In this document: positions 7,122 through 16,684 of the stretch, one piece after another
Layout of the letters: each line of letters begins with the position of its first letter
How positions within the stretch are numbered: position 1 is the stretch's first letter
Source of the DNA: Micropruina sp.
GTDB lineage: Bacteria; Actinomycetota; Actinomycetes; Propionibacteriales; Propionibacteriaceae
Direction of reading: 5' to 3'
Assembly: GCA_016716635.1 (NCBI GenBank)
Contig: JADJVZ010000013.1
Span: 434,001-498,000 of the forward strand
DNA: 64,000 nt
Notes under the pieces: model-generated
Databases searched by the model: none
What the model saw: only the letters and a program-made list of their open reading frames with translations
Told to the model about the DNA's origin: nothing
Translations under genes and position numbers: made by a program

Positions 7122-9188
7122 TCACAACTCGACGTGGGAGCCCATCACGATCGTCCGATCGGTCGGCAGGTGGAAGACCTGGACGCCCGAACTGGAGTTG
7201 TGGGCCAGCCACACGTACAACTGCTTGCGCCAGGTGGCGAGCGTCCGTACTCGGGGATGGTTGAGCGTCGTGACCGAGAGGAAGTAGTAGGCGTCCTCTT
7301 CGCTGAGACTCGACAACTCTGGGGCTTGCCCGATGGCCAACCGCAACGCTTTGGGAATGTCTTGGCTGTCGGTGAACCCGACCCGACACGTGAAGTGAAC
7401 GATGCCGTCGTCGGCGTAGCCCAGGTCGTTGACCCGGATCCGGTCGACGTGGCGGACGTGGGGGGCGTCCACATAGATCATCGTCACCAGGACGACGTGT
7501 TGATGGACGACGCCGTTGAAGTCGACGTTGTGGCGCAGGGCGAGCGGAGTCGTGTCGGAGTTCCGGTGGGGGAAGACCGCCAACCCCGGAACCCGCGGGA
7601 TCTGCTCGTCGCGGATCTCTTCGATGAAGTCAGACAGGGAGCCCTCTTGGGCGTAGTGCAGGCGATCGAACTCCCGCTTGCCGGCTCGCCAGGTCGTCAT
7701 GATCGTGATGACGATGGCGGCGATCACCAGGGGCAGCCAGCCACCCGCCGGGATCTTCAGCAAACAGGCGGCGAGGAACACCAGTTCAAGTCCACCGATG
7801 AAGAATCCGAACAGGAAGATCTTCCACTTGGGGGTGTGCCAGTTCCAGTTGGCCTGGCACAAGAACAAGATCGTGCCGAGGACGAGCGTCCCGGTGACGG
7901 CCAGGCCGTAGGCCTCCGCCAGGTTGGACGAATGCCGGAAGGTGGCGATCAACACCAAGACGCCGACGTACAAGATCCAGTTGGTGGCGGGCATATAAAT
8001 CTGACCGCCCTCCTCTTTGGAGGTGTGCTTGACCGTCAGCCTCGGGAACAGCCCCATGCGCGAGGCTGTGCGCGTCACCGAGTAGGCACCCGAGATCACC
8101 GCCTGGGACGCGATGACGGTGGCAAGCGTGGCGAGGATGACCAACGGCAGCGTGAACCAGTCCGGGGCCATGCGGAAGAACGGATTGTCGATGGTGGTGG
8201 GGTCGTGGAGGATCATCGCCCCTTGTCCGAGATAGTTCAGCGCGAGCGCCGGGAACACCAACACGAACCAGCCCAGCCGAATCGGACGCTTGCCGAAGTG
8301 CCCCATGTCGGCGTACAAGGCTTCCGCGCCGGTAATCGTCAGCACGATGGCGCCCATCGAGATGAAGGCGATGGCCGGGCGTTGCACGATGAACGTCAGC
8401 GCGTAGTGCGGCGAAATGGCCGCCAAAATGTCGGGGAAACGCGAAATCCACGGCACGCCCAATGCCCCGATGGTGAGGAACCAGACGGTCATGAGGGGCC
8501 CGAACGCGCGTCCGATGGTGTTAGTCCCCCACCGTTGGATGGTGAACAGGGCCGTGATGATGGCCACCGACACGGGGAGCACCCACTGCCCGAAGGAGTG
8601 GTTGATGACCGTGAGGCCCTCAACGGCCGACATGACCGAAATGGCCGGGGTGATCACACTGTCGCCGTAGAACAAGGCCCCGCCGACCATGCCGAGCCCG
8701 AGCGCGATGCCGTACAGCTTCGGACGATTGGCGACGCCCTTGCGGAGCAGCGCCGTGAGCGCCAGGATGCCGCCCTCGCCGTCGTTGTTCGCCCGCAGCA
8801 TGAAGACCAGGTACTTGAAAGTCACGATGGCGGTGATCGACCAGAGCACCAGCGAAATGACACCCATGACATCGACCGGATTCGGTTCCACGATGTTGTG
8901 ATCCATGCTGAACACGGTCTGGAGTGCATACAGCGGCGAGGTTCCGATATCGCCGAACGCGACACCGATCGAACCGAACGTGAGCGCGATCGTCTTGCCG
9001 TTCCCGTGCGCGGCGGCCCGATCCGCGTCCGCCGCGAGCGCGACCCGGTTGGGGCGCTTGGGGACGGGAGCAGAGGCCGACTCGGGAGTCGACTCAGGTG
9101 CATCCATGGGTTGGGTGGCCGGGGTGGGGATGGGGGCGTCCGACTGCGTCGGTCCCTCCCCCTGGCTTGAGGTCATGCCGGAAATCAT
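7122..9188 (-). CDS. kup: Kup-type potassium transporter 1
   Basis: This is a 688-aa low-affinity proton-coupled potassium uptake permease of the KUP/HAK/KT family. The family signature FGDIGTSPLYALQTVF is at the first membrane helix, followed by the GEGGILALTALL and FYGDSVITPAISVMSAVEG blocks and about twelve membrane helices. The last roughly 200 residues are a soluble cytoplasmic domain ending in HLPTDRTIVMGSHVEL. An extra proline/alanine-rich N-terminus of about 60 residues precedes the core. A start at 9176 is equally possible, since neither ATG has a clear ribosome-binding site. It is a tandem duplicate of the next gene. Confidence 0.95.
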   Translation of the reverse strand: MISGMTSSQGEGPTQSDAPIPTPATQPMDAPESTPESASAPVPKRPNRVALAADADRAAAHGNGKTIALTFGSIGVAFGDIGTSPLYALQTVFSMDHNIVEPNPVDVMGVISLVLWSITAIVTFKYLVFMLRANNDGEGGILALTALLRKGVANRPKLYGIALGLGMVGGALFYGDSVITPAISVMSAVEGLTVINHSFGQWVLPVSVAIITALFTIQRWGTNTIGRAFGPLMTVWFLTIGALGVPWISRFPDILAAISPHYALTFIVQRPAIAFISMGAIVLTITGAEALYADMGHFGKRPIRLGWFVLVFPALALNYLGQGAMILHDPTTIDNPFFRMAPDWFTLPLVILATLATVIASQAVISGAYSVTRTASRMGLFPRLTVKHTSKEEGGQIYMPATNWILYVGVLVLIATFRHSSNLAEAYGLAVTGTLVLGTILFLCQANWNWHTPKWKIFLFGFFIGGLELVFLAACLLKIPAGGWLPLVIAAIVITIMTTWRAGKREFDRLHYAQEGSLSDFIEEIRDEQIPRVPGLAVFPHRNSDTTPLALRHNVDFNGVVHQHVVLVTMIYVDAPHVRHVDRIRVNDLGYADDGIVHFTCRVGFTDSQDIPKALRLAIGQAPELSSLSEEDAYYFLSVTTLNHPRVRTLATWRKQLYVWLAHNSSSGVQVFHLPTDRTIVMGSHVEL

Positions 9189-9252
9189 GACACGAACTGA
9201 ACGACCGGGTCAGGGAGTAGGCCTCGTGGACACCAAGACGGCCTGCCACCGC

Positions 9253-11268
9253 TTACACCTCGAGGTGGGAGCCCATCACGATCGTCCGGTCGTGAGGCAG
9301 GTGGAAGACCTGGGTGCCGGAAGCCGAGTTGTGAGTCAGCCACACGTAAAGCTGCTTGCGCCAGTTCGACAACGTTCGTTCGCGCGGATGCTCGATGCTG
9401 GTCACTGAGAGCAGATAGTAAGCGTTCGACTCGTGCAGGTGCGCGAGTTCGGGGGACTGCCCGAGGGCCAACCGCAGCGCCTTCGGGATGTCTTGGCTGT
9501 CGTTGAAGCCGACCCGGCAGCTGAAGTGCACGATGCCGTCGTCGGCGTAGCCCAGATCGTTCACGGAGATCCGATCGACGTGTCGGATGTGCGGGACGTC
9601 CTCATAGATCATCGTGACGATCACGACGTGCTCGGGGACGGATCGGTTGAACGCCATGGTGTGCCGAAGGGCCAAGGGAACCGTTTCGGAGTTGCGGTGC
9701 GGGAAGACCACGAAGCCTTCGGCGCGCGGAATCTGTTCGGTGCGGATCGCCTCGATAAACGCCGACAGCGAGCCCTCTTGGTCGTGATGGATCCGGTCGA
9801 ACGTCCGCTTGCCGGAACGCCACGTGGTCATGATCGTGATGACGACAGCCGCGATGACGAGCGGCAACCAACCGCCCGAGGGGATCTTCAGGAGGTTCGC
9901 GCCCAGGAAGACGAGTTCGAGCCCGCCGATGAACACCCCGAAGAGCACGATCTTCCACTTGGGGGTGTGCCAGTTCCAGTTGGCCTGACACATGTACAGC
10001 GCGGTGGTCAGGACGAGCGTCCCGGTGACGGCCAGGCCGTACGCCTCGGCGAGATTCGCGGAGTGGCGGAAGATCGAGATCAACAGCAGGACACCGAGGA
10101 ACAGGATCCAGTTGGTGGCGGGCATGTAGATCTGGCCGCCCTCCTCTTTCGAGGTGTGCTTGACCGACATGCGGGGAACCAGGCCCATGCGGGAGGCCTG
10201 CCGCGTCACCGAGAACGCGCCGGAGATCACGGCTTGGGAGGCGATGACGGTCGCGATGGTGGCGAGGACGACGAGGGGAAGGGTGGCCCATTCGGGGGCC
10301 ATTCGGAAGAACGGATTGTCGATGGTCGTGGGGTCGTGAAGGATCATCGCCCCTTGTCCCAAGTAGTTCAGCGCCAGCGCGGGGAACACCAGAATGAACC
10401 AGGCGAGCCGAATCGGGCGCTTGCCGAAGTGGCCCATGTCGGCGTAGAGAGCTTCGGCGCCGGTGATGGTCAGCACCACGGCGCCCATCGCGATGAACGC
10501 GATGGAAGGGCGGGCCACCATGAACGCAATCGCATAGTGCGGCGAAATCGCCAGCAAGATGTCGGGGTAGTGGGCGATCCACGGCACGCCCAAGGCCGCC
10601 AGGATCAGGAACCACACGATCATGACCGGACCAAAGGCGCGACCTACGACCGCGGTGCCCCACCGCTGGATGGCGAAGAGCGCCGTGATGATCACGACAG
10701 AGATGGGGAGCACCCATTGGCTGAAGGCAGGATTCACGACCGTGACGCCCTCGACGGCCGACATGACTGAGATGGCGGGGGTGATCATGCTGTCGCCGTA
10801 GAAGAGTGCGGCGCCCACCATGCCGAGCCCCAGCGCGATGCGGTACAGCTTCGGACGTTTGGTGACGCCCTTGCGGAGCAGCGCCGCCAGCGCCAGGATG
10901 CCGCCCTCTCCATCGTTGTCGGCGCGCATCACGAACACGACGTACTTCAACGTCACGATCGCGGTGATCGACCACAGCACCAAGGAAATGATGCCCATGA
11001 CGTCTTGGGGGTTGGGCTCGACCGCGTTGTGCTCGATGGCGAACACGGTCTGAAGGGAGTACAGCGGCGAGGTGCCGATGTCACCGAAGACCACCCCGAT
11101 AGCCGCCAGCGTGAGCGGCAGGATCTTGCCCGTCCCGTGGGAGGCGGTGAAGGCCGCATCGGCGGCGATAGCGGCTTGATTGGCGGACCCTTTGGGGGTG
11201 GGGCCAACGCGGTTGCTGGTTGGTTTCGGGTCGCTCTCGGCGCCGGAGGCTTCGCTCACATGCTCCAT
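9253..11268 (-). CDS. kup: Kup-type potassium transporter 2
   Basis: This second KUP-family potassium permease (671 aa from the ATG at 11268) is very similar to the downstream copy through both the membrane core and the soluble C-terminal domain. The same FGDIGTSPLYSLQTVF, GEGGILALAALL and FYGDSMITPAISVM blocks are present. The N-terminal cytoplasmic extension differs, so regulation or partner binding may have diverged. Only about 75 bp separates the genes, on the same strand, which suggests cotranscription from upstream of this copy. A GTG start 8 codons upstream is possible. Confidence 0.95.
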   Translation of the reverse strand: MEHVSEASGAESDPKPTSNRVGPTPKGSANQAAIAADAAFTASHGTGKILPLTLAAIGVVFGDIGTSPLYSLQTVFAIEHNAVEPNPQDVMGIISLVLWSITAIVTLKYVVFVMRADNDGEGGILALAALLRKGVTKRPKLYRIALGLGMVGAALFYGDSMITPAISVMSAVEGVTVVNPAFSQWVLPISVVIITALFAIQRWGTAVVGRAFGPVMIVWFLILAALGVPWIAHYPDILLAISPHYAIAFMVARPSIAFIAMGAVVLTITGAEALYADMGHFGKRPIRLAWFILVFPALALNYLGQGAMILHDPTTIDNPFFRMAPEWATLPLVVLATIATVIASQAVISGAFSVTRQASRMGLVPRMSVKHTSKEEGGQIYMPATNWILFLGVLLLISIFRHSANLAEAYGLAVTGTLVLTTALYMCQANWNWHTPKWKIVLFGVFIGGLELVFLGANLLKIPSGGWLPLVIAAVVITIMTTWRSGKRTFDRIHHDQEGSLSAFIEAIRTEQIPRAEGFVVFPHRNSETVPLALRHTMAFNRSVPEHVVIVTMIYEDVPHIRHVDRISVNDLGYADDGIVHFSCRVGFNDSQDIPKALRLALGQSPELAHLHESNAYYLLSVTSIEHPRERTLSNWRKQLYVWLTHNSASGTQVFHLPHDRTIVMGSHLEV

Positions 11269-11312
11269 TTTGACACCGTGGACCCCATACACCAGACCAG
11301 GGTCATAACCCG

Positions 11313-12488
11313 TCAGCTTCGGGCGGCTCGCAGCGCAAGCGCCGAGGCGTTGAGTGCCTTGTCGAGCGCAAGTTCCACGACTCCAAGCACGGGTGCGTCG
11401 GTGCCGAGTTTACCGTCGCGAACCCGCGGTGGGCGGGGCCGCCGGTAGCGCATGAGCCCGGCCAGGTATGCGTCATCGAACTCCTTCGGGGCGGCGGCGC
11501 GAAGTTTGGGGGCGAGGCCACCCAGGGTCACCACCTCGGGGTCCAGCCCGTTGACGAGTCCGGCGGTGCCTCGGGCCAGGGCCACGATCTGGGAGCGCAC
11601 GGCGTCCGGGACCGGTGCGGACGGTTCGAGCTTCCCCAACGCTGCCCAGGCGGCCGTCACTTGCTCGGGCCGTGAGAGGTGGTCGGCGCCCATGGCGCGG
11701 GCGAGGGCCACGCCGCCGACGGATTGCAGCCAGCAGCCACGCGCCCCGCATTCACAGGGGAGCGTCGGATCCCCGAACGGCATGTGGCCGTACTCCGACG
11801 CCGCGCCGGTGGCACCCACGGTGGGCACGCCGCCCACGCACAGCCCCCCGCCCAGACCGCTGAGGACGTGAAGGTGCAACGAGACGTTGGCCCCGCGGGC
11901 GGCACCTCGGCGCGCTTCGGCGACGCCAGCGGCGGTGGCGTCGTTGCACAGGGTGAGCGGCAATCCGACCGCCAAAGACTCCAAGCTCTCGGCCTCCCAA
12001 CCCAGCGCGGACGAGTGGACCAGCGTCCCTTGGACCGTGGCGGCGATCGACACCGCCACGCCCGCGGCTCGCTGCCCGAGGTGGTCCAGTTCCGCGGTGA
12101 TGGCGGTGCGGACCTTCCCCAACACCACCGCCGGCAGGTAGCTCTCATGGGCCGCGCCACCGTGGCGAGTAAAGCGCCCGTCGACCCCCGCCACGCCGAT
12201 CTGCCACCCCGCCGCGGCGATGTCCACCGCGATGACCGCGGGGGCGTTGCTATGGGGGCGGAACAGCGTGGTCGGGCGTCCGCGCCCCGCCGCGGGGGCG
12301 GGCGCTTCCCGGAGCAACTCGTGGGCAAGGAGCCGTCCCACCAATTCCGACATCGTCCCGGAACCGAGGTGGAGACCATCGGCGAGCCGAACTCGCGAGG
12401 CGTGTGGATTGCGCCGGTAGGCGGTGAGGACGTCTGCGGCGAGCTGCCAACGCTGCGCTTCCCGGCGCCCTGTGGTGATCTCTGCCAT
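11313..12488 (-). CDS. ROK-family (NagC/XylR-type) transcriptional regulator
   Basis: The protein is 391 aa, with an N-terminal winged helix-turn-helix (about residues 10-75) and a ROK sugar-kinase-like domain. The ATP/sugar-fold motifs are AVDIAAAGWQIGV, NDATAAGVAEARRG and SGLGGGLCVGG. The zinc-binding CECGARGCW motif is present. ROK repressors bind a sugar or sugar phosphate and release DNA. The gene is divergent from an MFS transporter across a 41-bp gap holding a palindrome, so it most likely represses the transporter and itself. The ATG at 12488 is chosen because upstream codons would run into the operator. Confidence 0.9.
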   Translation of the reverse strand: MAEITTGRREAQRWQLAADVLTAYRRNPHASRVRLADGLHLGSGTMSELVGRLLAHELLREAPAPAAGRGRPTTLFRPHSNAPAVIAVDIAAAGWQIGVAGVDGRFTRHGGAAHESYLPAVVLGKVRTAITAELDHLGQRAAGVAVSIAATVQGTLVHSSALGWEAESLESLAVGLPLTLCNDATAAGVAEARRGAARGANVSLHLHVLSGLGGGLCVGGVPTVGATGAASEYGHMPFGDPTLPCECGARGCWLQSVGGVALARAMGADHLSRPEQVTAAWAALGKLEPSAPVPDAVRSQIVALARGTAGLVNGLDPEVVTLGGLAPKLRAAAPKEFDDAYLAGLMRYRRPRPPRVRDGKLGTDAPVLGVVELALDKALNASALALRAARS

Positions 12489-12494
12489 GACCGT

Positions 12495-12519
12495 AATATA
12501 CTCGGGCAACGAGGTTATT
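12495..12519. promoter_or_regulatory. Candidate ROK operator palindrome
   Basis: AATA at 12495-12498, CTCG at 12501-12504, CGAG at 12510-12513 and TATT at 12516-12519 are perfectly symmetrical around 12507. The 25-bp dyad fills the 41-bp gap between the divergent ROK and MFS starts, so one protein bound here could control both genes. Confidence 0.6.
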
Positions 12520-12529
12520 GGGAGAGCGC

Positions 12530-13756
12530 ATGTCGGAATTACCAAAGTCGGGCGGAGGCGACACGCCAACCGGCGGCGCGGCGATGCGGGGGTCTGCGCA
12601 GCCAACAAGGTTCCGGCGCGACCGCGCGACCTGGATCGCTTACCTGTTCTTCGCCTTGAATGGGTTCGCTATCAACGGTCTCGGGAGCGTTCTGCTCCCC
12701 TTGCAGGCCCAGACGGGGCTCTCGGCGATGGCCGCCAACGTGTGTTCATCGTTCTTTGCGGTGGGTCTGCTGGTGAGCGGGACCCTCGGGGATCGGATGA
12801 CCGCCACCTTCGGACGCTCGCGCCTGTTGACTCTCGCCTTCGCCATCATGGCGGCGGGAGCGGCCGTCATGTCGGTGCCGAGCGTCTCGACCGCGATCGC
12901 GGGATCGGCCGGCATCGGGTTGGCCGAGGCTCTCATCATCATGTTGCTGCCCCCCGAGTTCGCGGAGCGATTCGGTTCGGAGGCTTCGCGTCCGCTGGCG
13001 GAAGCCAACGGTTTGGCCAGTACCGCGGGGGCCATGGCCCCCTTAACGGTGGCTGCGGCGCTCACCGCTGGGCTCGGCTGGCAATTCGGCTACAGCATTC
13101 CGCTGGCGGTGCTGGGCGTCTTCGCGGCCGGGGCGGCGATCGTCCTCGGCTGGGGCGCGCCGAAGCACGTCCGTATCGATCACTCGGCCGCCGGTCCGAT
13201 CCCTTCCCCACGGCGGTTCTGGGGCGTGTGGGCTGATCTTGTCTTGTCGGTGGCGGTCGAGTTCTGCTTCCTGCTGTGGGGTGCGAGCGCGATCGCTGCG
13301 TGGCATCACGTCGATCTGGCCCAAGCCACGCTCCTAGCGGGGGCCTATTTGGTGGGAATGGCACTCGGACGCATCGGGGGCGCCCGACTGACCGTCCACC
13401 TGAGCGCCCGTCGCGCCACCCTCCTCAGCACCGGGGTGGCCACCGCTGGGGCCCTGGTCTTTTGGCTCGCTCCCACGCCGGTCCTTGCTTCGGTCGGCAT
13501 CTTCGTAGGAGGCCTCGGGGTCGCCTTGCTCTACCCGTTAGCGATCGCGCGGCTCATCGCTGAGGATCCGCGGCACGCGGATCGAGCGAGCTCCCGGGGC
13601 GCCCTAGGGTCCGGGACGGCCATTCTTCTGGCGCCGCCGGCCCTCGTGGCCATAGCGGGGGCCTCCAGCCTGCGTATCGCCTTCGTGATGGCTCCGCTGT
13701 TGTTGGTCGTCCTCGGGGCCCACGTCTCCTGGATGACACGCCGCGATCCCCGGTGA
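12530..13756 (+). CDS. MFS transporter
   Basis: This 408-aa integral membrane protein has about twelve hydrophobic helices in two halves and a basic loop with GDRMTATFGRSRLL between helices 2 and 3, the classical major facilitator position. The ATG at 12530 is preceded by GGGAG at a good distance. The ligand is not evident. Pairing with a ROK regulator suggests a sugar or sugar derivative, by inference only. Confidence 0.85.
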   Translation: MSELPKSGGGDTPTGGAAMRGSAQPTRFRRDRATWIAYLFFALNGFAINGLGSVLLPLQAQTGLSAMAANVCSSFFAVGLLVSGTLGDRMTATFGRSRLLTLAFAIMAAGAAVMSVPSVSTAIAGSAGIGLAEALIIMLLPPEFAERFGSEASRPLAEANGLASTAGAMAPLTVAAALTAGLGWQFGYSIPLAVLGVFAAGAAIVLGWGAPKHVRIDHSAAGPIPSPRRFWGVWADLVLSVAVEFCFLLWGASAIAAWHHVDLAQATLLAGAYLVGMALGRIGGARLTVHLSARRATLLSTGVATAGALVFWLAPTPVLASVGIFVGGLGVALLYPLAIARLIAEDPRHADRASSRGALGSGTAILLAPPALVAIAGASSLRIAFVMAPLLLVVLGAHVSWMTRRDPR

Positions 13757-13861
13757 GGGGCTGCTGAACGACACCGTGGCCCCCGATACTGGGCTTACCT
13801 GCAACGCAACGGGGCCCCGGCGCGTGTCAGGGGAGTGATCACAGCGCGAAGGGCGGACCGG

Positions 13862-14383
13862 GTGAGCGACGAGCGTCCCCAGTTGCGCCTTGTGACGTCC
13901 CCGGAGAGCTTCGAGGCGTTCGTCCAACGTCGCAGCGTCGCCCTGCAACGCTTCGCCTACCTGTTGTGCCATGACCGCGACGAGGCTCGCGACCTCGTCC
14001 AGGACGCCTTCGCCGGCGCCTACTCGCGCTGGGACGCCTTGGTCAGGGACGGCAGTCCGGAGGCGTACCTCCGCCGAAGCATCGCGAACGGCAACATCAG
14101 CCGTTGGCGCAAGCTCGGACGCACGACGCCCGTCGATCCCGAGCATCTGCGCGGCAGCGTGCCCGACCAGGCGGACGCCGTCGTCGACGCCGAATTGGCG
14201 TGGAGCCTGTGCCGCGAACTACCCCCAGCGCAGCGGGCCGCCGTTGTGCTGCGGTTCTACGAAGACCTCGACTACGCCGCCATCTCCGAGATTTTGGACA
14301 TCCCGGAGACGACGGCGCGCTCGCACGTCCATCGAGCTTTAGCCGCCTTGCGGCTACGCGTCGGAGGGAGCACTCATGGCTGA
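13862..14383 (+). CDS. SigE-family ECF sigma factor
   Basis: This 173-aa sigma-70 family protein contains region 2 (FAYLLCHDRDEARDLVQDAF, about residues 35-55) and region 4 (LPPAQRAAVVLRFYEDLDYAAI, then ILDIPETTARSHVHRALAAL). It lacks the long C-terminal extensions of other ECF groups, as is typical of actinobacterial SigE-family factors. The GTG at 13862 is chosen over the GTG at 13835 because GGGCGG lies just upstream. Its 3' end overlaps the next gene by 8 bp, so the two are cotranscribed. Confidence 0.9.
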   Translation: MSDERPQLRLVTSPESFEAFVQRRSVALQRFAYLLCHDRDEARDLVQDAFAGAYSRWDALVRDGSPEAYLRRSIANGNISRWRKLGRTTPVDPEHLRGSVPDQADAVVDAELAWSLCRELPPAQRAAVVLRFYEDLDYAAISEILDIPETTARSHVHRALAALRLRVGGSTHG

Positions 14384-15677
14384 TCGAATGGAGGAGGCCT
14401 TCCGGAACGCGTTCGTCCGCGCGGATGAGGTCGACTTTGAACCCCTCGATGTCACGGCGATCCAGAAACGTCCAGAAGCGATCCTCGGAGAATCCCAGAA
14501 GGCGCGCACAGGACGCACGTTCGGGGCCCTGCGCGCGCTCGCTGCGGTCGCCGCCTTCGTCCTGGTGGCCGGGGTGGGCTGGTTCTTCGCGAATCGACTG
14601 GTAGGTAGCACCTCCGCGACGGTGATGGCCCCCAAGGCAACGCCAGGCGGAGGGACGCCCCTCGGAAACCCCACGCTGGTTCCGGACCCGGGCATGAAGT
14701 ACGTCTCGTTTGCCAACGTGGCCATTCAAGTCCCCTCCGAGTGGGGTTTCGCCTCGACCATGGAACCGTGGTGTCTGGCGGGGCAGCGTCCTACGACGCC
14801 CTACGTCGACCAGGTCGACCCGGTGAACATGGTCTCCGTGGCCATCGGATGCGACGGAGTTGGCCCGGCGGAGGGGACTGTGACCCACCTCACCTGGCGG
14901 TACGCCCTGACGGATGAGACAGGGGCCAGCACCACGCCGCTGCGCACCGGCTGGGCGGATTACTCACAACGCGTCGGGGAGGCCTGGGTCACCGTCCAGG
15001 CGCCGACCTCGGACGCGACGCTTGCGGCCACGATCCTGGGCACGGGACGCACCGTGGACGTCGACCACAATGGCTGCCCCGCCATGGGACGCATTCAGGC
15101 GAACGACTTCATCCGTCCGCTCAGTGGTGACCTGGTGCGGGTCGGACGCGTCGATGAGATCGCGGTCTGCCAATACATCGTGGGTGGGGGAACCTCCCGG
15201 CCGGGCCTGATGGCCTCGCGGAGTGTGACCGGCGACGCGGCCATGAATCTGCTCACGGGGTTGCGCAATGCCCCCGACGGCGGTGGTCCGGATGATCCCT
15301 CGCAGTGCATTCGGCAGGCCGGGCCAGAGGCGATCACGCTCCGCTTGCGAGACGGCAATGCGGTCACTGAAACCTACATTTACTACCAGGGCTGTCAGGG
15401 CAACGGCATCCTCGATTCGGTCGCCGTCCGGACGCTGACCACCGGGGTGTGCACCGCCATCCTGGGCGACCAGGTGACGTATCAGGTCGGCTGGCTGACG
15501 ACGTATCAGCTCTGTCATCCGGTGGTCATGGTGTCCGCCCCCGAAACGTCCAAGAGTGGGACGGCGGTGAGCTCCGAGGGCACGCCAACTGTCAGCGCCG
15601 GTCAGGGGACCCCCGCGGCCCCCCTGCCGGCTACGGGTTCCCCCCACCCCGTCCCCGGCGGCACGCCCCCGCGCTGA
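14376..15677 (+). CDS. Membrane-anchored protein coupled to the ECF sigma factor
   Basis: This 433-aa protein has a cytoplasmic N-terminus of about 50 residues, a single membrane helix (about residues 53-72, rich in A, V and L) and a large extracytoplasmic part. The outer region holds several cysteines (for example in VAIGCDGV, NGCPAMG and QCIRQAG) and a Pro/Thr-rich C-terminal tail. The start overlaps the sigma gene and has GGAGGG in front. Position and topology suggest a sigma-factor partner or anti-sigma-like sensor, but I see no zinc anti-sigma motif, so this is inference. Confidence 0.7.
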   Translation: MADRMEEAFRNAFVRADEVDFEPLDVTAIQKRPEAILGESQKARTGRTFGALRALAAVAAFVLVAGVGWFFANRLVGSTSATVMAPKATPGGGTPLGNPTLVPDPGMKYVSFANVAIQVPSEWGFASTMEPWCLAGQRPTTPYVDQVDPVNMVSVAIGCDGVGPAEGTVTHLTWRYALTDETGASTTPLRTGWADYSQRVGEAWVTVQAPTSDATLAATILGTGRTVDVDHNGCPAMGRIQANDFIRPLSGDLVRVGRVDEIAVCQYIVGGGTSRPGLMASRSVTGDAAMNLLTGLRNAPDGGGPDDPSQCIRQAGPEAITLRLRDGNAVTETYIYYQGCQGNGILDSVAVRTLTTGVCTAILGDQVTYQVGWLTTYQLCHPVVMVSAPETSKSGTAVSSEGTPTVSAGQGTPAAPLPATGSPHPVPGGTPPR

Positions 15678-15793
15678 AGTCGCCGGGCCGTCCCCGAAGC
15701 GGAATGTGATCTCCGGCGTAGCCGTGGATCGTCCACGTTCCCGGATCCCAGGGCCACGTCCTAGCGTGAACGCTGCCAGCGCTACCATCGCGC

Positions 15794-16270
15794 ATGAGTT
15801 CAGCAGCGTGTATTCGGCCCGTGACGGCGCAGGACTATGAACAGTGGCGCCCCTTGTGGGACGGCTACAACGCGTTCTACGGCAGGCACGGCGAGACAGC
15901 GTTACCCGAACGCATCACGGAAGCTTCCTGGGCCCGGTTCCTGAATCCTGCAGAGCCCATGCACGCGCTCGTGTCGGTGGAAGACGAGACCCTCACAGGG
16001 CTGGCGCACTTCCTCTTCCATCGCAGCACGACTCGGCTGGACGACGTGTGCTACCTCCAAGACCTCTTCACCGACCCCACTCACCGGGGTCGAGGGGTCG
16101 GCCGCATGCTGATTGAGGCGGTCTACTCCGCGGCGCAGGCCGCTGGAAGCAGTCGGGTGTACTGGCAGACGCAGGTGACCAATGCGCCGGGACGCGCCTT
16201 GTACGACAAGGTCGCTCAACACGCGGGCTTCATCGTTTACGCCACAGAGCTCAAGATTCCGCCAGCCTAG
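15794..16270 (+). CDS. GNAT-family N-acetyltransferase
   Basis: This 158-aa protein has the GNAT acetyl-CoA-binding motif A as HRGRGVGRMLIEAVYSAA (about residues 94-111), preceded by the LQDLFTDP strand. The C-terminal YDKVAQHAGFIVY block is the motif B region. Length is typical. The target is unknown. Its stop codon overlaps by 4 bp, tail to tail, the stop of the minus-strand S4 gene. Confidence 0.85.
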   Translation: MSSAACIRPVTAQDYEQWRPLWDGYNAFYGRHGETALPERITEASWARFLNPAEPMHALVSVEDETLTGLAHFLFHRSTTRLDDVCYLQDLFTDPTHRGRGVGRMLIEAVYSAAQAAGSSRVYWQTQVTNAPGRALYDKVAQHAGFIVYATELKIPPA

Positions 16271-16647
16271 GGATTGGGATGCTCGAAGCCCCGAAGTCGG
16301 TCGAGCTCGCGACGCTCACGCTTGGTGGGACGGCCGCTGCCGCGGTCGCGCACCGCGACTCGACCCGCCATCTCGGGGATCGGCGGCGGCTTCTCCGGCG
16401 TTCGGTCGATGTAGGCCTGCACCGCCACGGAGGCCCCGACGCGCTTCACCACCCGCGGGTCCACGACCTCGACGATCCGCTCCTCGGCGTCCCGGCGGAC
16501 GCGCAGAATGTCACCGGGCTTGATCTCCTGTGAGGGCTTGGCCGATTCGTCGTTGACCTTGACGTGCCCGCCCCGGACGCCAGCCGTCGCCGCCGAACGC
16601 GTCTTGTAGAGCCGGACGCCCCACATCCAGGAATCGAGCCTCCCCAT
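16267..16647 (-). CDS. S4-domain RNA-binding protein (Hsp15/HslR-like)
   Basis: This 126-aa protein opens with the S4 fold MGRLDSWMWGVRLYKTR and has the GHVKVN and IKPGDILRVRR strands of the family. A basic C-terminus (GRPTKRERRELDRL) follows. Related Hsp15 proteins rescue stalled 50S subunits carrying peptidyl-tRNA; actinobacterial homologues are less studied. The ATG at 16647 places the S4 domain at residue 1 and has GGAGAG upstream, so longer starts were rejected. Confidence 0.85.
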   Translation of the reverse strand: MGRLDSWMWGVRLYKTRSAATAGVRGGHVKVNDESAKPSQEIKPGDILRVRRDAEERIVEVVDPRVVKRVGASVAVQAYIDRTPEKPPPIPEMAGRVAVRDRGSGRPTKRERRELDRLRGFEHPNP

Positions 16648-16684
16648 CAACTCTCCCCTCCGCAGTCCTGTGCCCAGACCCGGG

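Noticed and set aside
6811..7145. Possible HNH-endonuclease or repeat-family gene relic
   Set aside because: A short plausible stretch exists, but it opens after a stop, lacks a start and shows no HNH motif; only the DnaA-box-like cluster is kept.
6936..9170. 744-codon plus-strand frame across kup
   Set aside because: It is highly charged and repetitive (D/R/H/G-rich), typical of antisense reading of a membrane protein gene; the minus strand encodes an unmistakable Kup protein.
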